Shown: piece after piece, positions 27,294-36,802 of the stretch | Position numbering within the stretch: position 1 is the first letter of the stretch | Layout of the letters: every line of letters begins with the position of its first letter | Source of the DNA: UBA1444 sp964521625 | GTDB taxonomy: Bacteria > Bacillota > Negativicutes > UBA1444 | Assembly: GCA_964521625.1 (NCBI GenBank) | Contig: CAZFSM010000012.1 | Span: 58,924-122,923, forward strand | Reading direction: 5' to 3' | DNA length: 64,000 nucleotides | Notes under the pieces: generated by a model | Seen by the model: the letters and a program-made list of their open reading frames with translations, nothing else | Databases searched by the model: none | Told to the model about the DNA's origin: nothing | Program-made: the position numbers and the translations under genes

Positions 27294-28250
27294 TTATACT
27301 AAAGCAAAATTTTTTTCAATCCATTCCCGAGTCAGTCTTAACCCCTGTTCCAGACTGACAGCCGGAGTCCAGCTGAGCAATTCACCGGCTTTGCGCGAAT
27401 CGCACAGCAGTTTCATAATCTCGCTTTGCGGATGAATATGCGGCACATGAATAATTTTCGCCGGATTCGGCTCGATGAGCGACGCCAGTTCATTGACCGA
27501 CACATCACGACCAAGTCCCGCATTCAGGATATGTCCATTCACCTTGTCGCTATAGCCGGCTTCGACGACAAACCGGGCGCAATCGGTGACATACAGCAAG
27601 TCCCTGGTCTGTTCGCCCGAACCGTAAATATTCAGCGCGTTTCCGGCCAGCGCCCGCTTGATGAAAACCGCCACTACGCCGCCTTCGCCGCCGGTCTTCT
27701 GAAACGGACCATAGGTATTGAATGGACGAACCACAACCGTTGGCATGCCATAGGCGTACCAATACGAAAGCACCATATTTTCGCCGGCAATCTTACTGCC
27801 GGCATACGGTGACGCCGGTTTGGTCGGATGCAATTCATTAATGCCCGCCGGATCGGTTGCCCGGTCATAGACCATGCAAGTGCTCATGAATACCATTTTA
27901 ACTTGATCGCGGCGACACATTTCTAGTACATTGAAAGTCCCAATCACATCATTGTCAAAAGTCTGCCTGGGCTCATCGATACTATCCTGCACATTGATGC
28001 TGGCGCCCATGTGATAACAGAGGTCAAACCGGTTTTGAAACAGTTTTTCCAGCAGCACACCATCTTTGATATCGCCACGGGTGAATCCCCGCCAGCCGGC
28101 CTGCTCCTCAAATTCCGCAATGTTCGCCAATCTGCCATTGGACAGATCGTCCAGCGCCCATACATCATGTCCGTCATCAAGTAGTCGCTTGACGACCCAT
28201 CGCCCAATAAATCCTGCGCCACCGGTAACCAAAACTTTCAATGTTTTCAC
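27294..28250 (-). CDS. NAD-dependent nucleotide-sugar epimerase/dehydratase
   Basis: This extended SDR (318 aa) has GGAGFIG (residues 10-16), STCMVYD, the catalytic YAGSK and RPFNTYGP, as in UDP-glucose 4-epimerase-like and dehydratase families. It is the last gene of the sugar locus, 14 bp after pseC. It may supply or modify a precursor of the flagellar sugar; the substrate cannot be read from the sequence. The downstream flaG has its own promoter. Confidence 0.88.
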   Translation of the reverse strand: MKTLKVLVTGGAGFIGRWVVKRLLDDGHDVWALDDLSNGRLANIAEFEEQAGWRGFTRGDIKDGVLLEKLFQNRFDLCYHMGASINVQDSIDEPRQTFDNDVIGTFNVLEMCRRDQVKMVFMSTCMVYDRATDPAGINELHPTKPASPYAGSKIAGENMVLSYWYAYGMPTVVVRPFNTYGPFQKTGGEGGVVAVFIKRALAGNALNIYGSGEQTRDLLYVTDCARFVVEAGYSDKVNGHILNAGLGRDVSVNELASLIEPNPAKIIHVPHIHPQSEIMKLLCDSRKAGELLSWTPAVSLEQGLRLTREWIEKNFALV

Positions 28251-28264
28251 TCCCTGTTTTTCGA

Positions 28265-29425
28265 TTAACGCAAGTGAGATTTAACCACTGCCTGAATGGT
28301 CTCGATTACCCGTTCCAACGCCGCTTCTTTCATCGCCGGATACAGCGGAATGGTAAGCATTGCTTCGAACAATTTTTCCGCCTGCGGACACAATCCTTTG
28401 GCATAACCCAGATCGCGATAATAGGCATGGTAATAAACCGGAATATAGTGGATGTTGACACCGATGCCCCTGTCCCAAAGTTCCTGGAAAATCTGATCCC
28501 GTCCGACATTTAATTCTTCCAGTTGCAATCGCAAGATATAAAGGTGCCAGGCCGATTCCCCGTCAGGACTCTGCCAGGGTGTAGCAACCCCAGGCATATT
28601 TTGGAATGCTTCGGTATAACGCTTGGCATATTCTCTTCGGCGCTGCAAAAACATCGGAAGTTTTTTCAGTTGACTCAAGCCAAGTGCGGCCTGAAAATCG
28701 GTCATCCGGTAGTTCAGTCCCAATGTTTGCTGCTCATAATACCAAGGCTGGTGTCCAAAGCGAAACTTGGCCGGATCGCGCGTAATCCCGTGTGAACGGA
28801 ACATCATCATTTTTTCGTAAAGTTCGAGGTTGTCGGTTACAATCGCACCGCCTTCACCGGTTGCCACCTGTTTTACCGGATGAAAACTGTACGTCGTCAT
28901 ATCGGCGAAACTTCCCGCTGGTTTCCCCTTATAGCTTGCGCCGATCGCATGGGCGCCGTCGGCAATCAACAGTAATCTGCGCCGCGTGGCAATCTCGCGC
29001 AACCGGTCCATATCGCAGGGCTGACCAGTGAAGTGCACCTGAATGATCGCTTTGGTCCTGGCAGTAATCTTGCGTTCCACATCGACCGGATCAATATTGT
29101 AGGTACGGGGATCGATATCGGCAAACACCGGCGTAGCTCCCACATACAGGGCGCAATTGGCCGACGCCACAAACGTGATCGGGCTGGTGATGACTTCGTC
29201 GCCAGGTCCGATGCCGGCTGCCGCCACGGCAGCATGCAGCGCCGCCGTACCGTTGCATATTGCCACTCCATACTTTGTTCCAGCAACCTGCGCCACCGCT
29301 TCGCCAAACTGAGCCACCGAAGGTCCTGTTGTCAAAAAGTCGCCGCGCAGAATATCGACCACTGCCTGAATATCGTCTTCATCAATCCACTGTTTGGCAT
29401 AAGGAATAAAATCAGGTTTATTCAC
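28265..29425 (-). CDS. pseC: PseC-type UDP-4-keto-6-deoxy-sugar aminotransferase
   Basis: This PLP-dependent DegT/DnrJ-family transaminase (386 aa) probably forms UDP-4-amino-4,6-dideoxy-N-acetyl-L-altrosamine, step 2 of pseudaminic acid synthesis. The start FIPYAKQWIDEDDIQAVVDILRGDFLTTGP and the Schiff-base Lys in SFHPVKQVATGEGG are typical of PseC. GTG 29425 (GGAGGG 8 nt upstream) overlaps the pseG stop by 8 bp; longer frames lack family similarity. Confidence 0.93.
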   Translation of the reverse strand: MNKPDFIPYAKQWIDEDDIQAVVDILRGDFLTTGPSVAQFGEAVAQVAGTKYGVAICNGTAALHAAVAAAGIGPGDEVITSPITFVASANCALYVGATPVFADIDPRTYNIDPVDVERKITARTKAIIQVHFTGQPCDMDRLREIATRRRLLLIADGAHAIGASYKGKPAGSFADMTTYSFHPVKQVATGEGGAIVTDNLELYEKMMMFRSHGITRDPAKFRFGHQPWYYEQQTLGLNYRMTDFQAALGLSQLKKLPMFLQRRREYAKRYTEAFQNMPGVATPWQSPDGESAWHLYILRLQLEELNVGRDQIFQELWDRGIGVNIHYIPVYYHAYYRDLGYAKGLCPQAEKLFEAMLTIPLYPAMKEAALERVIETIQAVVKSHLR

Positions 29426-30494
29426 ATTGTTGCCCTCCTTCGGCCGCAGCCACCACTTCTTCCATTTTATGCGCCACACGCAGGGCACCCTGACCATCCA
29501 CCAATTTTCGTCCCTGTCGGTTCATCCGGTCACGTTTCTGCCAGTCGCATAATAATCGAGATACCGACTCCGCTACTAAAGCTGGCTGCAGTTCGGCCGC
29601 TGAACCTAACGGCACGACCAGTTCCTGCCGCTCCATCGCGTCGACGACGCCCTGTTGGTTAGCAGCCAATACGATTGCCAGACGAGGGACTCCGGTCGCG
29701 CAGAGTTCATAAAGCGTCGAGCCGCCAGCGGAAATTGCCAAATCACACTGTTGCATCAACTGAGCCATTTCCGTCACACCGCGGTGCAGTTTCACCCGCT
29801 CAGGATAGTTGCCCGCCAGTGCCGCAAACTCCTTATCAGCAGTCGAATGAATCGGCGCCACAAGCTGTAATACTATTTTTTCTGATATCGCCAATTCCAG
29901 CAGACTGTTTAGCAAAAGCACCAGCAATTGCCCTGCATCGCCGCCGCCGGCAATAATCAGCAGATTGCGCACAGACTCGGCGGTTAACCGTTCCGGCGCG
30001 TCGGCAAACTCCTGTCTCAGTAGATTATAGCGGCAACCCAGCCAGCGGCGGGTAGCAGTCTGCCAGTTGTCATACGCCAAGTCAACTGCATTGATGTTTC
30101 CGTTGATTACCCCGTCAACCTCAACCGGAAAACGGTTCAAATCATCGACATAAAACGATGCGGCGACTAATGGCCGAACCAGTTGAAAATACGCGGGATC
30201 TACACGATACGAATCTGTCACCAGACTATCAAACTTTTCGGTCGCTAAAATCCGGCATATGGCATCTGTATCGGCGGCTGGCTCGTAGTCTTTATTGGCG
30301 CCGTCCGGCAATCCGCCAACAACTTCGCGCACAGCCAACCCCTGCTGCCTTATGCGACTCAGCCCCGGTTCAAACCGGCTGAAAAAAATCGGTTCATGGC
30401 CCAGTCGTTGCAAGGCTTCCGCCAGCGCCAGCATGCGCATGACATGCCCCATGCCGATAAAAGAACTGCCGTCAGCGCGAATGGCGACTTTCAT
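29418..30494 (-). CDS. pseG: PseG-type UDP-sugar hydrolase
   Basis: This GT-B-fold hydrolase (358 aa) removes UDP from UDP-2,4-diacetamido-2,4,6-trideoxy-L-altropyranose. The signature RADGSSFIGMGHVMRMLALAEAL is near the start, with GGGDAGQ in the middle and ISAGGSTLYELCATGVP in the UDP-binding C-terminal half. It overlaps pseH (ATGA) and pseC, in pathway order. Confidence 0.93.
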   Translation of the reverse strand: MKVAIRADGSSFIGMGHVMRMLALAEALQRLGHEPIFFSRFEPGLSRIRQQGLAVREVVGGLPDGANKDYEPAADTDAICRILATEKFDSLVTDSYRVDPAYFQLVRPLVAASFYVDDLNRFPVEVDGVINGNINAVDLAYDNWQTATRRWLGCRYNLLRQEFADAPERLTAESVRNLLIIAGGGDAGQLLVLLLNSLLELAISEKIVLQLVAPIHSTADKEFAALAGNYPERVKLHRGVTEMAQLMQQCDLAISAGGSTLYELCATGVPRLAIVLAANQQGVVDAMERQELVVPLGSAAELQPALVAESVSRLLCDWQKRDRMNRQGRKLVDGQGALRVAHKMEEVVAAAEGGQQCE

Positions 30495-30961
30495 AGAACT
30501 GGTTTCCTTCCTTCATAGATGGTCAGCGTTGACGTACTGGATTTCTCAACCAGACCTAGCCCAACGGCAATCCGCTGTGAAAGGGGATTCGTATTCAATA
30601 CGACGGCCTGGTAGGCAGCCCCTGCCGGCAGCTGGTCAATCAAAGCCGCCACCATTTTGCGTCCCCAGCCGTTGCCTCGCTGCCCCGGCGCCACCGTCCA
30701 GGACATCTCATAGTCCGAATTAATCCGGTCGGCACGAACGGTACCGAGCACAACCGGCGCTTGTTCAGCCGGCAATACCTGTTCAGCGATGAATAGCTGG
30801 CGGGCCTGATTTTGCAAACTGGCCGCTAGCCAAGCCAGATGTCGCTCCCAGGCAACCGGTTCCGTATGGATGCTTTGCGCCCGGGTCAACGGGTCATTGC
30901 GCCAGACAAACAATAGCTCGGCATCGGCTATGGTGGCCGGCCGCAATCGCACCTCGTCCAT
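30491..30961 (-). CDS. pseH: PseH-type GNAT acetyltransferase
   Basis: This GNAT protein (156 aa) has LRPATIADAELLFVWRNDPLTRAQS at the N-terminus and an acetyl-CoA loop in PGQRGNGWGRKMV. Its position between pseB and pseG indicates N4-acetylation of the altrosamine intermediate. Start ATG 30961 has GGAG upstream. Other amino-sugar acetyltransferases look similar, so the call leans on context. Confidence 0.85.
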   Translation of the reverse strand: MDEVRLRPATIADAELLFVWRNDPLTRAQSIHTEPVAWERHLAWLAASLQNQARQLFIAEQVLPAEQAPVVLGTVRADRINSDYEMSWTVAPGQRGNGWGRKMVAALIDQLPAGAAYQAVVLNTNPLSQRIAVGLGLVEKSSTSTLTIYEGRKPVL

Positions 30962-30970
30962 GTTAACTCC

Positions 30971-31999
30971 TCAGATCAACTTTTCGTCGAGAATCAACCG
31001 CCGCACTTCTTCTTTGCTGATCGGTTCCTGATCATGCGACGAATAGGAACGCACTTCAGCCGGTGGCAATCCTTTTAACGGCGAAACGCCTTTTTTACCG
31101 GCAAAAGCGAAGTAAGCCTGGCTGACCGCATACATATCCGGCAGTTCAAAGGCAAACTTGGACTCTTCCACCGTCATCAGTTCCTCAAACATTTTTTCAC
31201 CGAACCGCAGACCAATTTCCTCCCGGCGGACTTCTCCAGTCGGTACATCATATTTACGGCAAGTTTCCTCAATAACTACATCGACTAAATCGCGCAAACG
31301 AATCACCGGCATTTTCAAAACGAAAATCTCGCCGCCTTTGGGCATGGTCGCCGCCCGCAGGGTCAACATCGCCGCATCGGTGATCGACATCATGAACCGG
31401 GTCATCTCGCCGTCGGTGATCGTGACCCGCCGTTGCCGCATGATCTGGCTTTTGAACAAAGGAATGACCGAACCGCGCGATCCCATGACATTGCCAAACC
31501 GCACCGCCGAAAACGCCGTATCGGTAGGCCCCTGATTATAGTTGGCCGTCGCCATCAACCGTTCGGCCAGCAATTTGGTCGCCCCCATCACGTTGGTCGG
31601 ACTGATCGCCTTGTCCGTACTGGTGAATACCAGCCGTTTCACTTTGTTCTGGAAAGCGGCGCAAATCACATTCTGCGTGCCCATCACATTGGTTTTTAGC
31701 GCATCATAGGCGTCATATTCGCAGGCAGGCACATGCTTCATCGCCGCCAGATTGAATACGATATCAGCGCCGCGACAAGCCCGTTCCACCCGGTCCTTGT
31801 CCCGCACATCGCCGATGAAAAACCGCAGCAGATCGTTATTATCCAACTCATGAGCCATTTCAAACTGTTTGCCTTCGTCGCGACTCAATATCCGAATGAC
31901 GGATGGCTCCCATGGCATTAGCAATTCTACCAGCCGCCGACCGATCGTGCCGGTTCCGCCGATGACCAAAACGGTCTTGCCGTTAAAAAATTCTTTCAT
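30971..31999 (-). CDS. pseB: PseB-like UDP-GlcNAc 4,6-dehydratase
   Basis: This extended SDR (342 aa) has GGTGTIG (residues 14-20), FFIGDVRDKDRV, NLAAMKHVP, TSTDKA and GNVMGSRGSVIPLF, all typical of PseB/FlaA1-type inverting dehydratases that start pseudaminic acid synthesis. The YxxxK Tyr is replaced by Met (NVMGATK), as in FlaA1-like enzymes. Start ATG 31999 has GGAGG 10 nt upstream and overlaps the preceding gene. The C-terminal ~40 residues extend beyond Campylobacter PseB. Confidence 0.9.
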   Translation of the reverse strand: MKEFFNGKTVLVIGGTGTIGRRLVELLMPWEPSVIRILSRDEGKQFEMAHELDNNDLLRFFIGDVRDKDRVERACRGADIVFNLAAMKHVPACEYDAYDALKTNVMGTQNVICAAFQNKVKRLVFTSTDKAISPTNVMGATKLLAERLMATANYNQGPTDTAFSAVRFGNVMGSRGSVIPLFKSQIMRQRRVTITDGEMTRFMMSITDAAMLTLRAATMPKGGEIFVLKMPVIRLRDLVDVVIEETCRKYDVPTGEVRREEIGLRFGEKMFEELMTVEESKFAFELPDMYAVSQAYFAFAGKKGVSPLKGLPPAEVRSYSSHDQEPISKEEVRRLILDEKLI

Positions 32000-32568
32000 G
32001 ATGAGCTTGCCTCCCCTGTCGATGCAGCCTGCCATTCACGGCGCAATAAACCATATTCCAAAACATCCAGATAGCCGAAGTTTTTATACAACGCTTCACG
32101 CCGGCGGCCTTCCAGGCTAAATCCCATCGCCAGGGCCAGCTTTTGCATCGGCAGATTTTCTGACGAAGTGCCGCAGTAAACACGGTGCAAATTCAGTGCG
32201 CCAAAACCATGGTCGAGAATCAGCCGGGCCGCCTCTTTGCTGAAACCTTTGCCCCAGGCGGATTTTTCACCGATCACGATGGCGAATTCGGCGCTGCGTT
32301 CGAGCGGATCAATGCTCTGCAGTGAAATGTTGCCGACGTGTTGATCGCCCTCCCGGTCAATAATCGCCAAAACCAGCCGGTCATGGGCGCCTCGCAAGCC
32401 TTCGATGTAGTCGGCCAAATCGTCCTTGGCGTAGGGAAAACGGTGATGGGCATTGAACCGGCACACTTCCGGGTCATTCAGCCAATAACCATAGTTTCCT
32501 TCCACGTCGCTGCGCTCCAGATTGCGCAGATAAATCCGCGCCCCGGCTAAAAATTGCCGCCGCCTCAT
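31996..32568 (-). CDS. GNAT acetyltransferase
   Basis: This RimJ/RimL-like GNAT (190 aa) has LRNLERSDVEGNYGYWLNDPEVCRFN and an acetyl-CoA motif in GEKSAWGKGFSKEAARLIL. ATG 32568 overlaps the aminotransferase stop as ATGA. It probably N-acetylates an amino sugar made by the adjacent aminotransferase. It is a second acetyltransferase besides PseH, so the locus likely makes more than one amino sugar. Confidence 0.88.
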   Translation of the reverse strand: MRRRQFLAGARIYLRNLERSDVEGNYGYWLNDPEVCRFNAHHRFPYAKDDLADYIEGLRGAHDRLVLAIIDREGDQHVGNISLQSIDPLERSAEFAIVIGEKSAWGKGFSKEAARLILDHGFGALNLHRVYCGTSSENLPMQKLALAMGFSLEGRRREALYKNFGYLDVLEYGLLRREWQAASTGEASSS

Positions 32569-33872
32569 GCCTTCAGCTCCTCCCTGTTTTCCCACACTTT
32601 AACAAAAGCTGCGACGACATCGTCGAGGTCTTGCTTGGTCATCGGCGGCCGCATCAACTCATGCGTGAACAGTTCGTCGTAATGCATCCGTTCAGTCGTC
32701 GGACAGAGCCCTTTGCCATAGTTCAATTCGCCCTTGTACCAGGGACACTTGAACGGACAGCCCTTGTCGCCGTAACCGATCAGATTCTGATAGATCGGTT
32801 CCAGATAAATCGGCTTTACGTAGCCGCAGCCCATATTTACGCCTTCGCGTTCCCGCAACATACTGGGCGACAGTTCCGCTTTGACAGCCTCGATAAAGCG
32901 GTTGCGGGCAACCCCGGCCACCGCCGCGTCAAATTTGATCGCATGCACATAGGAAGCATGCTCTGCGCCTGCCCGCACCTTCGGCAGCGTCAGACAAGGG
33001 ATCTGGCGCAACTGTTCATTGAGATAGGTCACGTTTTCTTGGCGTTGTTTGAGCAAAGCCGGCAGTTTTTTCAGCTGCTCGCGCGATACTGCAGCCTCCA
33101 GTTCGGTCATCCGCAGGTTGAATCCGATCATGTTCACCAAGTCGGTGAACCCTTTCGCGCCTACCACCACTTCCGCATGATTGCGGATCAGCCGGACCTT
33201 TTCGGCCAGCAGATCATCGTCAGTCACGACGATGCCGCCTTCGCCGCTATGAATATGCTTGTGATAATTCAACGAATATACGCCGATATCACCCAATGTC
33301 CCGGCAAATTTACCGCGGAACGTGGCCCCCGGGGCCTGCGCCGCATCTTCAATCACTAGTAGGCCATGCTTTTTCGCCAGCGCGTTGATGCCATCGACAT
33401 CATAAGGTTGGCCAAAGATATCAACCACCAAAATCGCCTTGGTCCGCTCGGTAATTTTTTGCGCCACCGATTCCACCGACAGGCAAAAACAGTCCGGTTC
33501 AATATCGGCAAACACCGGCACCGCATTGTAGGCCAGCGCGGCAGTAGCAGAAGCAGCCATGGTATAGGGAGAAACGATGATCTCATCGCCCGGGCCGGCG
33601 CCGGTCGCACCGACGGCGCAATACAGGCCGGAAGTTGCCGAGTTGACGGAGACGGCATGCTTCACGCCAAAATGTGCGGCCCATTCCGCCTCCAGCGCCT
33701 GAACCTCGGGTCCACCGTAAAAATCGTCATGCCAGCAGCCGAGGAAACGCGACAATACGCCGGATTCTATCACCCGGTCGACTGCCTCTTTTTCTTCAGC
33801 TCCGATGACTTTATAGCCGGGAAACAGCTCCGGACGAACCTTGTTTCCACCTAGCAGCGCCAACTTACTCAT
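32565..33872 (-). CDS. DegT/DnrJ/EryC1-family sugar aminotransferase
   Basis: This PLP aminotransferase (435 aa) has SVNSATSGLYCAVGATGAGPGDEIIVSPYT, EDAAQAPGA and the Schiff-base Lys in SLNYHKHIHSGEGG. Its long C-terminal part has Cys-containing segments (MGCGYVKPIYL, GCPFKCPWYKGELNYGKGLCP) atypical of PseC. It is thus a different transaminase, perhaps for a C-3 or C-4 ketosugar. Start ATG 33872 has GGAGG 7 nt upstream and overlaps the previous stop. Confidence 0.88.
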   Translation of the reverse strand: MSKLALLGGNKVRPELFPGYKVIGAEEKEAVDRVIESGVLSRFLGCWHDDFYGGPEVQALEAEWAAHFGVKHAVSVNSATSGLYCAVGATGAGPGDEIIVSPYTMAASATAALAYNAVPVFADIEPDCFCLSVESVAQKITERTKAILVVDIFGQPYDVDGINALAKKHGLLVIEDAAQAPGATFRGKFAGTLGDIGVYSLNYHKHIHSGEGGIVVTDDDLLAEKVRLIRNHAEVVVGAKGFTDLVNMIGFNLRMTELEAAVSREQLKKLPALLKQRQENVTYLNEQLRQIPCLTLPKVRAGAEHASYVHAIKFDAAVAGVARNRFIEAVKAELSPSMLREREGVNMGCGYVKPIYLEPIYQNLIGYGDKGCPFKCPWYKGELNYGKGLCPTTERMHYDELFTHELMRPPMTKQDLDDVVAAFVKVWENREELKA

Positions 33873-35002
33873 CGCCATTCCTCCATCCATTTGATAATCC
33901 GCTCCGCCGCACCGGTCGGCACACTGAACTTTGCTGTGTCCACCGTCATCCCTGTTAAATATCCAGTCAACGTATTCTGCAACTCACGCCGATCCAGCAT
34001 CGAGCGAACTACGCCTTTTTTATCCAGAATAAACGGATTGTCATGCAGCAGGCCAATTTGTACGCTCAGCACCGGCAATCCCAGAATAACCGCTTCCACC
34101 AGTACCATCGACGACATACCGCAAACCAGATCCACCGCCTGGCAGAGTTTGACCGGATGCACCGCCGCATCGACGCTGGCGCTTAGCAAACCGCCCGATT
34201 TCGCCGCGATCAGATCCGAGTAGGCATCAAACGTCTCATTCGGGTGCGGTTTAACCACTACATGAACCTTGCGCCTGCTGGACGCAGTCGCTGCCTGCAG
34301 GGCATCCATCAATTCGCTGAACACCGACCGTTCGGTATAACCCCAATAATATTGACTGAGGTCATCGCCTTTATCCGGTTCGGTGATATTCTCCGAAATA
34401 AAGCAGAGTAAAAAACCTGCTTCATCGATGCCTAGTCGGGCCCTGTATTGCCTGATGTCAGCTGCCGTAAACCGCTCCGCCTGCCGCCTGAGGCTATCAA
34501 AGTGCGGTTGACCGGAAACCAGGATTCGCTCCGGGTCAAACCCCTCCTGGATCATCGCCGTCCGCACCTCGTCATCCATCACCAGAATCCGGTTCGGCAA
34601 AAACGGATGTCGTTTATCCTGTTCATACAGTTCCTGCTCCACCAGTTTATAGGGTGAAAAGCGGATTCCGTAGTTGAACCAATGGTCGAGGATCGCAAAG
34701 CTGGGGATCGCCAATCGTTCGGCCGCCTGCCACAATAGCTTCTCGGCGAAATCATCCGAGCCGGTGGCGGTAATCAGGAAGTCGGGCGCCAGTTGTTGCA
34801 GGAACCCGGCATAAGAATCGACGGTCATCTCCGGTGCGGCCGCCGCCAAGTCCAGTCCTGCCTGTCCATAAGCCAGATACTGCTTCAAGGCGGCGTCTTT
34901 GCCATAAAGCACTACTTCATGGCTCCGCTCGGCGAGGATCGGCGCGAGCGGTACGACGACATTGGCGCCGCCGGGATCGCGGGCAAACAACAGAACTTTC
35001 AT
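33869..35002 (-). CDS. GT-B-fold glycosyltransferase/epimerase-like protein, specificity unknown
   Basis: This 377-residue protein starts MKVLLFARDPGGANVVVPLAPIL, has ATGSDDF and VVKPHPNETF in the C-terminal half, and CGMSSMVLVEAVILGLPVLSVQI near the end. The layout fits GT-B proteins such as UDP-sugar 2-epimerases, DUF354 proteins or CDP-glycerol-type transferases. No family can be named safely. It is translationally coupled (ATGA overlaps) to the aminotransferase and the oxidoreductase. Confidence 0.7.
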   Translation of the reverse strand: MKVLLFARDPGGANVVVPLAPILAERSHEVVLYGKDAALKQYLAYGQAGLDLAAAAPEMTVDSYAGFLQQLAPDFLITATGSDDFAEKLLWQAAERLAIPSFAILDHWFNYGIRFSPYKLVEQELYEQDKRHPFLPNRILVMDDEVRTAMIQEGFDPERILVSGQPHFDSLRRQAERFTAADIRQYRARLGIDEAGFLLCFISENITEPDKGDDLSQYYWGYTERSVFSELMDALQAATASSRRKVHVVVKPHPNETFDAYSDLIAAKSGGLLSASVDAAVHPVKLCQAVDLVCGMSSMVLVEAVILGLPVLSVQIGLLHDNPFILDKKGVVRSMLDRRELQNTLTGYLTGMTVDTAKFSVPTGAAERIIKWMEEWR

Positions 35003-36003
35003 GAACGCAACAACCCCGTTTTCAGCGTTGCCAGCGCCTCAGACAAGGGGCAAAGCAACGGCTCGCCAAGCAGCAGGTGATCACGGATATTCTCCATCGC
35101 AAACTGCATCGCCCGGTCAAGCCCGGTGGCGCGTATCGGTTGCGGCTGCATTTCCGGCGTGCCGGGAAAAACCGGATTCTCGCCCAGTGTATATTCCTGT
35201 ATCGCCAAGCCGGAATCCAAAATCCGCAGCCGTTTCTGCTCAAACAACAGATCCATTTCAAAAATCCAGTAGGGATTGCCGGCAAGCGACTGGATCGTGA
35301 ACAGGCCGCCTTCGGCAAAAGCCAGCAGCGCGGACCGCTCTTCGTCCAAGGCACTGTCTGCCGCATTCATCATGCCAAATTCTTTGGCAAACAACTCTTC
35401 CGCATTATCTCCGCCAGCCAGTTTCTGAATGTCCGTCGCCTCTCCCAGCCAGTACTGCAGCAAATCGACCATGTGGGAGCCGTTATGCAGAAATCCTTTG
35501 ACATAAAAGCCTGACCCGGTCAGAAACCGGCCATAGTCACCAGCGGCGATCGCCTGTTTCACAGCCATGAACTCCGGCACAAAACGGCGCAGATAATTGA
35601 CCTGGATTTCCGTCGGTAAATGACGATACAGTTCATAGATCGCCTGCGCGTCGGTCCAGCTGAGCGCCAGCGGTTTTTCACAAAAAATCAGTTGGGGAGA
35701 AAACTCCGCCAGTTCCTTCAGCACTGCTGCATGCGTTTCGTCCGGCGTCGCGACACTCACCACATCGATCGGGCCGTCAGCAAAGGCTGTACGGATCTCC
35801 GAAAACGCTTTGCCGCCCCATTTCGCGGCTGCATGCTCCGCCTGCGCCAAGTCCCGGTCGACAAAACCGATCAGCGTAAAACCCGGTACCGCCTGGAAAC
35901 CGTGCGCATGGGTCAGGATTTCTTTGGCACCCGGCGCATCGTAACCGGCAGCGATTTTACCGGCGCCGACGACTAGCGCCCGCAAGGGCTTATGCGTCTG
36001 CAT
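34999..36003 (-). CDS. Gfo/Idh/MocA-family sugar oxidoreductase
   Basis: This NAD(P)-dependent dehydrogenase (334 aa) has a Rossmann motif VVGAGKIAAGYD (about 11-22), SVATPDETHAAVL and the active-site EKPLALS. Members oxidise nucleotide sugars or reduce keto sugars. ATG 36003 is 14 bp inside the upstream cytidylyltransferase gene. Its partner may be the aminotransferase downstream. Confidence 0.88.
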   Translation of the reverse strand: MQTHKPLRALVVGAGKIAAGYDAPGAKEILTHAHGFQAVPGFTLIGFVDRDLAQAEHAAAKWGGKAFSEIRTAFADGPIDVVSVATPDETHAAVLKELAEFSPQLIFCEKPLALSWTDAQAIYELYRHLPTEIQVNYLRRFVPEFMAVKQAIAAGDYGRFLTGSGFYVKGFLHNGSHMVDLLQYWLGEATDIQKLAGGDNAEELFAKEFGMMNAADSALDEERSALLAFAEGGLFTIQSLAGNPYWIFEMDLLFEQKRLRILDSGLAIQEYTLGENPVFPGTPEMQPQPIRATGLDRAMQFAMENIRDHLLLGEPLLCPLSEALATLKTGLLRS

Positions 36004-36784
36004 CGGTTTGCTGCCTTTCCGCCAACGCATCTTCCGCGTATTTACGTTTCACTTCCCGGGTCAGCGCCAGCAGTTCCGGTTGGCGCCGCAACAGTGTCAC
36101 TACGTCAAGCGCCGAAAAATCCGGATTAATCGGCAACAATATCGTAAATATCGCCTGAATCAGCTGATAATCTTCCGGCGTGTCCAGGGTGACTTCCAGA
36201 TCCGGCTGATAGAGATCCGAGCCGGCTTCAGCATAGTGAATCCGGTATCGCTCCGGGTGCGAATAAATGTAAAGCGAAACATGTTCATGGTCGACCGGGT
36301 TCTGCGTTAACCTGTTCACTTCCGCCAACACCGCCGCGGGAAAAACCTGCACTTCGAATCCCACCGGATAGGGGCGCGGGCCGGCCACATTAGCTACATA
36401 ATCATATTCGCCACCAAAAAAGGTTTCAATTAGCTGATCCACATGCCGCCAGTCGACGGTCGGACAATCGCCGGTGATTTCGACAATCAGGTCGCCTGAC
36501 ACCGAATTAGCCGCCCCCAGGACCCGCGCCAGCACATCGTCTTCACTGCCGCGAAAAACACGGCAGTCGATCTGGCGGCACATTTCCGCCACCGGATCAT
36601 CGGTCGACCGGTCCGTGGTCGCCACCACGACTTCATCCAGATAACGGCTGCGGCGCAATCGTTCCACCAGTTGCTGCAGCGCCGGTTTTCCTGCCAGATC
36701 CAGCAATACCTTGCCGGGCAGGCGGGAAGACGTCATGCGGGCCTCGATGGTGGCGACGATTTTTTGCGGCTGGTTACGATACAT
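35990..36784 (-). CDS. SpsF/PseF-type cytidylyltransferase
   Basis: This 264-residue NDP-sugar pyrophosphorylase-like protein has EARMTSSRLPGKVLLDLAGKPALQ (CTP site), ATTDRSTDDP, EITGDCP and LDTPEDY. It probably makes the CMP-nonulosonic acid donor from the product of the adjacent PseI. It is one of two such domains in the locus; the other is fused to an aldo/keto reductase. Confidence 0.88.
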   Translation of the reverse strand: MYRNQPQKIVATIEARMTSSRLPGKVLLDLAGKPALQQLVERLRRSRYLDEVVVATTDRSTDDPVAEMCRQIDCRVFRGSEDDVLARVLGAANSVSGDLIVEITGDCPTVDWRHVDQLIETFFGGEYDYVANVAGPRPYPVGFEVQVFPAAVLAEVNRLTQNPVDHEHVSLYIYSHPERYRIHYAEAGSDLYQPDLEVTLDTPEDYQLIQAIFTILLPINPDFSALDVVTLLRRQPELLALTREVKRKYAEDALAERQQTDADA

Positions 36785-36802
36785 CCTATGTCCTCCTAAC
36801 TG